A stretch of 5,156 nt of DNA from Actinomycetota bacterium (GTDB lineage Bacteria > Actinomycetota > Acidimicrobiia > Acidimicrobiales > Ilumatobacteraceae): contig SYCH01000007.1 in NCBI GenBank assembly GCA_005787025.1, forward strand, positions 1 to 5,156, read 5' to 3'. This document shows, in pieces, positions 1-5,156 of the stretch. Under the pieces are notes generated by a model. The model saw nothing but the letters and a program-made list of their open reading frames with translations. It ran no database searches and was not told where the DNA came from. Numbering within the stretch: the stretch's first letter is position 1; the number at the start of each line of letters is the position of its first letter. A program made the position numbers and the translations under genes.

Positions 1-225
1 ACCGACATCGAATTCGCCCACCCGGTCCGCGCAACGACTTGGCGACTGTGGCACCTGGCGTCGATGACGGTGTGGATCTGGTCGGTGGTCGCCGGTGTGG
101 CCATGAGCCCCGACGTCCCGGTTGGTGTGCAAGTGGCGGTCCTCGTCGGACCGTTGATGGTGGCGATTTCCGTGGTGTGGCACGCCGTCGACTCGGCAAC
201 TGATGAAAAATTCGCCGAGCAGTGA
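1..225 (+). CDS. C-terminal fragment of an unidentified membrane protein
   Basis: The forward frame is open from the first base and stops at a TGA at 223-225, giving 74 residues of a protein whose start lies outside the window. I do not recognise the family. Two hydrophobic stretches are visible: about residues 16-36 (rich in Trp, Val and Ala, with LWHLASMTVWIWSVVAGVA) and about 43-63 (VQVAVLVGPLMVAISVVWHA), joined by a short Pro/Asp turn. A charged tail with DEKFAEQ follows. This looks like a terminal hairpin of two transmembrane helices ending in a hydrophilic tail. The gene converges on the minus-strand operon with 30 bases between the two stop codons, so it is probably not part of the same pathway unit. 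A soluble protein is unlikely; a more precise assignment is not possible from this fragment. Confidence 0.6.
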   Translation, partial: TDIEFAHPVRATTWRLWHLASMTVWIWSVVAGVAMSPDVPVGVQVAVLVGPLMVAISVVWHAVDSATDEKFAEQ

Positions 226-255
226 TCAGTTTCCGGCACGGCTCCGGGGACCCGG
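226..255. other. Convergent intergenic gap
   Basis: Thirty bases separate the stop codons of the membrane protein (+) and the LLM oxidoreductase (-). It holds a TGATCA palindrome that straddles the stop codon (223-228) and a small GC palindrome (CCGGGGACCCGG, 244-255) with room for only a 4-base stem. There is no T-run on either side, so I do not call it a terminator. Transcripts from the two strands probably overlap here. Confidence 0.5.
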
Positions 256-1263
256 TCAGGCCTTTCCGTCCCACCCGGCGAAAGCGTCGATCATCGCCTT
301 GACGTCGCCGAGGGGGTAGAGAATCGGACAGGTGCAGCCGTGGTCGATGTAATGCTTCACCTTGGCGCGAGCCTCGGCCGGAGTGCCACTGGCCGTGAGC
401 ATGTCGACGATCTCGTCGGAAACCAACTTGCTCGCTGCCACCACCTGCTCGTGTGTGGCGGGCCACGTGAGCACGTTCCCGACCTCGTCCAGCAATGACT
501 GGGGGACCCCCGACGCTTTCATGATGTGAGGTTGCTGTCCGAGGTATTGGGTCACCATGAGACGGGCCATGTCGAGAGCAATCTGACGATCCTCGTGGAC
601 GCTGCACACCACCAACTGGGGACGATCGATGTCGTCCAACGTACGACCAGCCTTTCGCGCACCTTTGTCGAGTGCTTCCAGGGCCTGATCGTTGTATCCG
701 GGCGACACCAGATAGTTGAGAACCGCACCGTCGGCGATCTCTCCGGTGAGTTCCATCATCTGCATGCCGGTCGCACCGATGTAGATCGGCACGTTCTTCG
801 GAGCACGTTCTTGGTACACGTAGTCGAGTTCGACACCGTCGAGATGAACGTATTCGCCGTCGAACGTCACGGTTTCGTTGTTGAGCAGACCCCGCACGAC
901 GGTCACGATCTCGCGCATCACCCGAAGTGGTCGGCTGCGATCGATGCCGACCTTCTGAGCCAAGGGATCCCACCAGGCACCGATTCCGAGAATGACGCGA
1001 CCCGGAGCCAGGTCGTCGAGGGTGGAGAAAGTGGCGGCCAATCGAGCGGGGTTGCGACTCCAGCAGTCGACGACTCCACTTCCGACCTTGATGCGGTCGG
1101 TGACGCTGGCGAAAGCGGCCATGGGCACCGTCGCTTCTCGCACCAGACGACTTTCGGCCTGCCACACGGCATCGAAACCCTTGCTCTCGGCGTAACGAGC
1201 GAACTCCATGCCTTCGCGGATCCGGTGGGCGTCCTGGAGATAAATGGCAACGGGTTGGTTCAT
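256..1263 (-). CDS. LLM-class (luciferase-like) oxidoreductase, probably F420-dependent
   Basis: This encodes a complete 335-residue cytoplasmic protein of the bacterial luciferase-like TIM-barrel superfamily, closest in appearance to the methylenetetrahydromethanopterin reductase (Mer)-like F420 branch. Visible family marks are KVGSGVVDCWSRNP (59-72, the region of the cis-peptide bulge in F420 enzymes), the LDDLAPGRVILGIGAW segment (82-97), PLRVMREIV (112-120), the IYIGATGMQMMELTGEIADG signature (160-179) and a Mer-like C-terminus with TCPILYPLGD (311-320). Length fits the family (about 330). The ATG at 1263 is preceded by AGAGGA, 11 bases upstream and just after the stop of the amidohydrolase gene; the next in-frame Met is residue 19 and would cut the first barrel strand. 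It is the last gene of the operon. The substrate is unknown: the family covers reductases, dehydrogenases and FMN monooxygenases such as the pyrimidine ring-opening RutA, so a role on a heterocycle breakdown product is only inferred. Preference for F420 over FMN is likewise inferred from overall resemblance. Confidence 0.88.
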   Translation of the reverse strand: MNQPVAIYLQDAHRIREGMEFARYAESKGFDAVWQAESRLVREATVPMAAFASVTDRIKVGSGVVDCWSRNPARLAATFSTLDDLAPGRVILGIGAWWDPLAQKVGIDRSRPLRVMREIVTVVRGLLNNETVTFDGEYVHLDGVELDYVYQERAPKNVPIYIGATGMQMMELTGEIADGAVLNYLVSPGYNDQALEALDKGARKAGRTLDDIDRPQLVVCSVHEDRQIALDMARLMVTQYLGQQPHIMKASGVPQSLLDEVGNVLTWPATHEQVVAASKLVSDEIVDMLTASGTPAEARAKVKHYIDHGCTCPILYPLGDVKAMIDAFAGWDGKA

Positions 1264-1274
1264 GGTCGTGGTGT

Positions 1275-1280
1275 TCCTCT
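1275..1280 (-). promoter_or_regulatory. Ribosome binding site of the LLM oxidoreductase gene
   Basis: Read on the minus strand, AGAGGA follows directly after the TAG stop of the upstream amidohydrolase gene and sits 11 bases before the ATG at 1263. It supports this start and fits reinitiation by ribosomes finishing the upstream gene. Confidence 0.6.
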
Positions 1281-2303
1281 CTAGAGCTTGGCGAACAATC
1301 GCTGGGCGGATTCGGCGGCCTTGGCACGGATCTCGTCGATGTCCACCCGAGTAGGTCGGCCGCCGACGAGCAACTGCTCACCCTCGGCGGAGGTCACGTT
1401 GATCGCCCGAATACCCGGGGTGAACGCGATGTGCCAAGGGCTGTCGACGTGGTCGTAACTCCATTCCACGACATCGTCACGACACTCGGGGAAAAACGAG
1501 AAGCCGTTCTCCAGCCAGGTCCACGGTGTTTCGGGGCTCGCCGTGACGTCGTGGGCGCGCAGTGCCACGTAGGCGAGGCGCATCTCCTCGAGCATGTCGG
1601 CGCCGATTCCGTCGGTGCCGAGAACGACGGCGTTGCTCCTTTCGCCCGGCGCTGCGTAGCCCACCGCGTTGTTCATGTTCGAGCGGGGATTGTGGGCGAT
1701 CGTTCCTCTCAACGGCCGATCGAGTTCCACGCAATGTACGAGCAGCCAATCGTCTGCGGCGAGATACTCCAGCCGACGAGCTGCGTCGCGATCATCAGGG
1801 CCCTCTCCGACATGGATGTGCACACCCGTGCCGAGATCGGTGGCCAACTCTGACGCCGAGCGAAGAAGCTCGTCGGAACATGTGAACGCGGCGTGCACGC
1901 CCACCATCCCGCGGCCACCGGCACGCAGGAAACGCTCGTTCTCTCGCAGGCCACGCTGGCCGCCTTCAGGACCGTGGCGGTCGGTGACACCATAGGAACA
2001 ATTGACCCGCACTCCGACGGCCGCACAGGCCGCGGTGATGATGTCGAGTGATCCGTCGATGAAGGATGGACTCTCGTGATGGTCGACGATGCCGGTGGTC
2101 CCGGCCGTGAGGGCTTCGACGGCCCCGAGCATGGCGGACCAATGAATGGTGTCGGCATCGAGAGAGACATCGAGACGCCACCAGATCTGTTCGAGGATGT
2201 CCAGAAAGGATCGTGGCTGTCTTGCCGGAGCGGGCATCCCGCGAGCCAGGGACGAGTACAGGTGGTGATGCGCGCACACCAAGCCCGAGGTCGTGACGGT
2301 CAC
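1281..2303 (-). CDS. SsnA-like metal-dependent amidohydrolase lacking the usual N-terminal strands
   Basis: This is a predicted 340-residue hydrolase of the amidohydrolase superfamily, resembling SsnA and the related ATZ/TRZ-type deaminases. The metal site looks whole: the first HxH is in CAHHHLY (H12, H14), HIHVGEG supplies H162/H164/E167, LLVHCVE H190, AHNPRSNMNN H204 and LGTDGIGADM D231. The stretches LARGM (19-23), ILEQIWWRLD (36-45) and DHHESPSFIDGSLD (74-87) also look SsnA-like. The GTG start at 2303 overlaps the stop of the molybdenum hydroxylase gene (GTGA) and has GGAG 7 bases upstream. An in-frame ATG at 2348 would only add 15 basic, low-complexity residues. SsnA proteins are usually about 440 residues with roughly 55 residues before the HxH; here there are 11, and the region around 262-277 is also shortened. 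The C-terminal part VDIDEIRAKAAESAQRLF is retained. It probably deaminates or opens a purine-like ring downstream of the preceding enzyme. Family assignment is secure; the substrate is not known. Confidence 0.85.
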   Translation of the reverse strand: MTVTTSGLVCAHHHLYSSLARGMPAPARQPRSFLDILEQIWWRLDVSLDADTIHWSAMLGAVEALTAGTTGIVDHHESPSFIDGSLDIITAACAAVGVRVNCSYGVTDRHGPEGGQRGLRENERFLRAGGRGMVGVHAAFTCSDELLRSASELATDLGTGVHIHVGEGPDDRDAARRLEYLAADDWLLVHCVELDRPLRGTIAHNPRSNMNNAVGYAAPGERSNAVVLGTDGIGADMLEEMRLAYVALRAHDVTASPETPWTWLENGFSFFPECRDDVVEWSYDHVDSPWHIAFTPGIRAINVTSAEGEQLLVGGRPTRVDIDEIRAKAAESAQRLFAKL

Positions 2304-4891
2304 TCGTCGTCTCCGTCCGCGCGCCGCATCGGAAGGCGTCGACGCCATGCACCGTCGTACTGGCGCAGTGCTTCGGCGACCGCCCCAGCGGTGGGCACGA
2401 GCCCGATCTCGCCGACGCCCTTGATTCCGTAGGGCGCGTTCGGTTCGGGTGATTCGACGAGTATGACGGTGATCGGGGGTACGTCTTTTGCCCGCAGGAT
2501 GCCGAGTGAGCGCAGCGTCTTGGCCGTGGGAAAGCCGGTGTCCGGGTCGGACGGGAAGTCCTCGGTCAGGGCGTATCCGAGGCCCATGTGCACGCTGCCC
2601 TCGATCTGTCCTTCGCACAACGTCGGGTTCACGGCGCGTCCGACGTCGTGCGCCGCCACCACCTCCACGATGGTTCCGTTCTCGGGGTCGATCGACACCA
2701 ATTGGGCCGCGTAGCCGAACGTGGAGTGAATGGTGGGGTTCTCGACTTCGCCGAGTTTCTGGGTCCAGTCGACCCGATACTCGCCGTGGTAGTCGATGCC
2801 GACACGACACCCATCGGCCCGAGCGGCCTCGCAGGCGGCCTTCACCGCGCCGGCGCCCATCAAGGTTCCTCGTGAGCCGGTCGTTTGCCCGAACCCGAGT
2901 TCCCGTGTGGTGTCCACGATCACCCGAACGTCCTCGGGATCGATGCCGAGTTCCTCGACGGCGACCTGCAACGCGACCGTGTTGATGCCTTGTCCCATCT
3001 CGGTCCAACCGTGTCGAACTTCGATGACGCCGTCGGCGCGGAAGTGGATGACCGCGCCGCTGACTTCCTTGAAGCCGTTACCGAGTCCACTGTTCTTCAG
3101 ACCGAGCCCCAGTCCGACGGCACGTCCCGCTTCCTTCGCCGCGTCGTAGTGAGGCTTGATCATGTCCAAACATTTTTCGGCTCCGAGGCAGCCGTCGTCC
3201 ATGATCTGGCCCGGCCCCCAGACGTGCCCGGGCCGAATGACGTTCCTCTTGCGTATGGTCCAACCGTCGATGCCCACGCGATCGGCGAGGCGATCGAGCA
3301 CGCCCTCCATGGCGAACTGGGCCTGATTGGCCCCGAAGCCACGGAACGCTCCGCAGACCGGATTGTTCGTGCGAGCCGCGATGGCCTCCACGTCGATGTT
3401 GCCGACTCGGTACGGGCCACTGGCGTGCCCGGCCATTCGCTCCAGCACCTTCATGCCGACGCTGGCGTAGGCCCCACTGTCGCCCACCGCGCGCACTCGG
3501 AGAGCCGAGAGGTGCCCGTCGGCGTCACAGCCGGCGGTGTACTCCATGCGGATCGGGTGTCGTTTGGCGTGTATCAGGAAGGACTCCTCGCGCGACAAGG
3601 TGCACTTCACCGGTCGATCCAGCAGCCAGGCGGCCAACGCCGTGTGCGCTTGGTTGCTCATGTCCTCTTTTCCACCGAATGCGCCACCGTTGGTGACCAA
3701 CTCGACCGTCACCCGTGAACGATCGATGCCCAAGACGCGGGCGATGTCGTTGCGGTCGTCCCACACTCCCTGACCCCCCGAATACACGTGGAGCGATCGA
3801 GTGTGACCGTCACCAGCGGGCACGGCGACGGTGCTCTCGGGTTCCAGGAAGGCGTGTTCGATCCGCTGGGTCTCGAACGTCTCGGAGACCACGTGGGCGG
3901 AAGCGGAGAGGGCGGCGTCGACGTCACCACGGGCGTATCGGCTGATGCTGAGCACGTTGTCGTCGGTTCCCCATACGGCGATCTCGGTCGAAGCGATGGC
4001 GACTCGCGCGTCGGTGATCGGTCGATGCGCGACGTACTCGACGCGTACGAGTTCGGTGGCGGCTCGGGCCGCCTGACGACTGTCGGCCACCACGACCGCC
4101 AGCACGTCACCGGCGTAGCTGGTTCGTCCGCCCACCGGGATCATGACCGGCCAATCCTTGTGGATGAGTCCGACCTTCAATTCGGCCGGAATGTCGGCGG
4201 CGGTGAGGACCGCCACGACACCGGGCGACGATTCAGCCGCGCTGGTGTCGATGGAGACGATGTCGGCGCGCGCGTGCGCCGTCAGATGGAGGGCGGCGTG
4301 GAGCATCCCGGGGATGCGGATGTCGTCGACGTACCCGCGATCGCCGAGCGCCAGATCACGCGCCTCGTATTTCATGCCCGAGGAGCCGACGCCGCCGGGC
4401 TGAGTCGCGACCATGGGACGGTTCAAGGCGACGGCTTCGATGGCGTCGAGCACCTTGACGTATCCGGTGCAGCGACAGAGATTGGCACCGAGATGTTTCG
4501 CCATGTCGCTCTTGGTCAGTCCATCACCCTTCTTGTCGACCTGACCCTTGGCCCGCATGATGATGCCCGGGATACAGAACCCGCATTGCAATCCACCACA
4601 GGCGGCGAAAGCCTCGGCGTAACGATCACGCTCGGCGTCGTCGACACCCTCGAGCGTCACGATCGACTTCCCGGCGACCTTCTCAAGGGATTGTTGGCAA
4701 CTGACGACCGGTTTGCCGTCGATCATGACGGTGCAACAACCGCACTGGCCCGACGGTGAACATCCGTCCTTGGGTGAGGTGATGTCGAGTTCCTCGCGGA
4801 GAGCGGCGAGGAGGTGCGGATGATCGCCACGTACGTCGACCTCGCGGCCGTTGACTCGCAGAGACACGCGCGGGATCGATTCGGTGCTCAT
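2300..4891 (-). CDS. Fused 2Fe-2S / molybdopterin hydroxylase, XdhD-like (selenium-dependent xanthine dehydrogenase type)
   Basis: This 863-residue protein joins two usual subunits of the xanthine oxidase family. Residues 1-160 carry a plant-type 2Fe-2S cluster (C44, C50, C53, C65, with an extra C52) and a second 2Fe-2S helical domain (C103, C106, C139, C141 in LCRCTGY). From about 172 comes the molybdopterin part: GGQGVWDDR (372-380), NGGAFGGKEDM (401-411), CGAFRGFGANQ (513-523), EMGQGINT (631-638), AAHDVGRAVNP (746-756) and KGVGEIGL with the probable catalytic base E828. The C-terminal third (HDVGRAVNPTLCEGQIEGSV, LGYALTEDFP, LGILRAKD) closely recalls the XdhD/selenium-dependent xanthine dehydrogenase family, which is about this length. 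It should hydroxylate a purine or related heterocycle with water, passing electrons through the two clusters. No FAD domain is present and none is encoded in the window. The ATG start has GGAGAA upstream and lies 3 bases after the preceding stop. Dependence on selenium cannot be read from sequence. Confidence 0.9.
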   Translation of the reverse strand: MSTESIPRVSLRVNGREVDVRGDHPHLLAALREELDITSPKDGCSPSGQCGCCTVMIDGKPVVSCQQSLEKVAGKSIVTLEGVDDAERDRYAEAFAACGGLQCGFCIPGIIMRAKGQVDKKGDGLTKSDMAKHLGANLCRCTGYVKVLDAIEAVALNRPMVATQPGGVGSSGMKYEARDLALGDRGYVDDIRIPGMLHAALHLTAHARADIVSIDTSAAESSPGVVAVLTAADIPAELKVGLIHKDWPVMIPVGGRTSYAGDVLAVVVADSRQAARAATELVRVEYVAHRPITDARVAIASTEIAVWGTDDNVLSISRYARGDVDAALSASAHVVSETFETQRIEHAFLEPESTVAVPAGDGHTRSLHVYSGGQGVWDDRNDIARVLGIDRSRVTVELVTNGGAFGGKEDMSNQAHTALAAWLLDRPVKCTLSREESFLIHAKRHPIRMEYTAGCDADGHLSALRVRAVGDSGAYASVGMKVLERMAGHASGPYRVGNIDVEAIAARTNNPVCGAFRGFGANQAQFAMEGVLDRLADRVGIDGWTIRKRNVIRPGHVWGPGQIMDDGCLGAEKCLDMIKPHYDAAKEAGRAVGLGLGLKNSGLGNGFKEVSGAVIHFRADGVIEVRHGWTEMGQGINTVALQVAVEELGIDPEDVRVIVDTTRELGFGQTTGSRGTLMGAGAVKAACEAARADGCRVGIDYHGEYRVDWTQKLGEVENPTIHSTFGYAAQLVSIDPENGTIVEVVAAHDVGRAVNPTLCEGQIEGSVHMGLGYALTEDFPSDPDTGFPTAKTLRSLGILRAKDVPPITVILVESPEPNAPYGIKGVGEIGLVPTAGAVAEALRQYDGAWRRRLPMRRADGDDE
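2301..2314 (-). promoter_or_regulatory. Coupled start: GGAG ribosome site and GTGA stop/start overlap
   Basis: On the minus strand GGAG (2314-2311) is followed by a 7-base spacer and GTG (2303-2301), which overlaps the TGA (2302-2300) of the molybdenum hydroxylase gene. This arrangement fixes the GTG as the start of the SsnA-like gene and points to translational coupling of the two enzymes, consistent with matched production. Confidence 0.75.
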
Positions 4892-4894
4892 GGA

Positions 4895-5156
4895 TCAACC
4901 GTTCTCCGGGGCGATGATCGTTCCACGTTGGGACGTGATGCGGGTGTAGACCTCGGGTCGCCGGTACTTCTCGAAATCGAACAAGGTGTCCTTGTAGCGC
5001 TTGCACCAGTCGAGATCGCACGAGGCCACGATCAGTTCGTCCCCGGTGGTCAACGCCTGGGCCACGATCTGACCGCTCGGCGCGATGATGCACGATTGAC
5101 CGAGCGAATCGACGCCTTCCTCCACGCCACCTTTGGCCACACCGACGACCCAGGTG
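4895..5156 (-). CDS. C-terminal fragment of nitrilase-superfamily amidase, N-carbamoyl-D-amino-acid hydrolase-like
   Basis: The frame is open to the window edge and gives the last 86 residues, ending in a TGA at 4897-4895; the start and most of the protein lie outside. The GTG at 5140 is internal, since the frame continues upstream in register as TWVVG. Features of the nitrilase superfamily are VGVAKGGVEEG followed by GQSCIIAPSGQIVAQALTTG, a typical final strand pair, and the tail CDLDWCKRYKDTLFDFEKYR-RPEVY. That tail resembles N-carbamoyl-D-amino-acid hydrolases, in which LDxC...F(N/D)F...R(Q/R)P..Y is typical; these release CO2 and ammonia from N-carbamoyl amino acids. The catalytic Glu-Lys-Cys should lie in the unseen part. 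A beta-ureidopropionase or another amidase of the same superfamily remains possible. Its position at the head of the visible operon suggests removal of a ureido group in N-heterocycle or hydantoin breakdown. Confidence 0.8.
   Translation of the reverse strand, partial: TWVVGVAKGGVEEGVDSLGQSCIIAPSGQIVAQALTTGDELIVASCDLDWCKRYKDTLFDFEKYRRPEVYTRITSQRGTIIAPENG
4902..4907 (-). promoter_or_regulatory. Ribosome binding site of the molybdenum hydroxylase gene
   Basis: On the minus strand GGAGAA lies within the last codons of the upstream carbamoylase-like gene and 10 bases before the ATG at 4891. The upstream TGA (4897-4895) falls between the two, so translation of the second gene probably depends on ribosomes ending the first. 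Confidence 0.55.

Noticed and set aside
244..255. GC palindrome as a bidirectional terminator
   Set aside because: The stem can only be about 4 base pairs with a 4-base loop and no T-run follows on either strand.
526..1284. 252-residue open frame on the + strand
   Set aside because: It mirrors the LLM oxidoreductase gene, which has clear family motifs and a ribosome site; the antisense product is His/Asp-rich and unrecognisable.
2304..3008. Upstream extension of the amidohydrolase frame (to a 575-residue reading frame)
   Set aside because: The extra part is Arg-rich, without domain character, and lies over conserved hydroxylase coding sequence in another frame. It is a GC-driven open frame; the GTG at 2303 is the start.
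2885..3718. 277-residue open frame on the + strand
   Set aside because: It is antisense to the hydroxylase, rich in Asp, His and Val from complementary codons, with no family signature.
3788..4759. 323-residue open frame on the + strand
   Set aside because: It is antisense to the conserved hydroxylase gene, has no recognisable domain and is low in hydrophobic core patterns. Long antisense frames are common in high-GC genes.
2300..4891. CO dehydrogenase large subunit (CoxL) as identity of the hydroxylase
   Set aside because: It lacks the CoxL active-site loop with the Ser-selanyl-type Cys motif (AYxCSFR); at that position it has CGAFRGFG as in xanthine dehydrogenases, and the subunits are fused as in XdhD.
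4683..5093. 136-residue minus-strand open frame overlapping the carbamoylase/hydroxylase junction
   Set aside because: It lies out of frame with both well-supported genes and shows only Arg/His-rich low-complexity sequence.

Overview
The window comes from a high-GC bacterial genome; base composition was judged by eye, not counted. A luciferase-like (LLM) oxidoreductase resembling coenzyme F420-dependent enzymes suggests an actinobacterium or another F420-using lineage. That placement is an inference. No RNA gene, mobile element or CRISPR array was seen, and nearly all of the window is coding.

Layout. Positions 1-225 (+ strand) hold the C-terminal end of an unidentified membrane protein. After a 30-base convergent gap, the rest of the window (256-5156) is one tight operon on the minus strand. 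In transcription order it encodes: (1) the C-terminal 86 residues of a nitrilase-superfamily amidase resembling N-carbamoyl-D-amino-acid hydrolases (4895-5156, cut by the window edge); (2) an 863-residue molybdenum hydroxylase with its 2Fe-2S and molybdopterin parts fused, of the XdhD / 'selenium-dependent xanthine dehydrogenase' type (2300-4891); (3) a short SsnA-like amidohydrolase (1281-2303); and (4) an LLM-class, probably F420-dependent, oxidoreductase (256-1263). The junctions are a 3-base gap, a 4-base GTGA stop/start overlap and a 17-base gap, so co-transcription and translational coupling are likely. The operon promoter lies outside the window.

How the genes may work together. The XdhD/SsnA pair recalls the E. 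coli ygfK-ssnA-ygfM-xdhD region, which is linked to purine and ureide use. The hydroxylase keeps, by eye, the four active-site positions that mark true purine oxidases. A plausible but unproven reading is a catabolic route for an N-heterocycle (purine, hydantoin or pyrimidine): the Mo enzyme hydroxylates the ring, the amidohydrolase deaminates or opens it, the carbamoylase removes a ureido group, and the LLM enzyme does a further redox or ring-cleaving step. The points most worth a second look are the SsnA-like protein, which lacks the N-terminal strands of its usual beta-sandwich domain but keeps the whole metal site, and the joining of this gene pair to a carbamoylase and an LLM enzyme.
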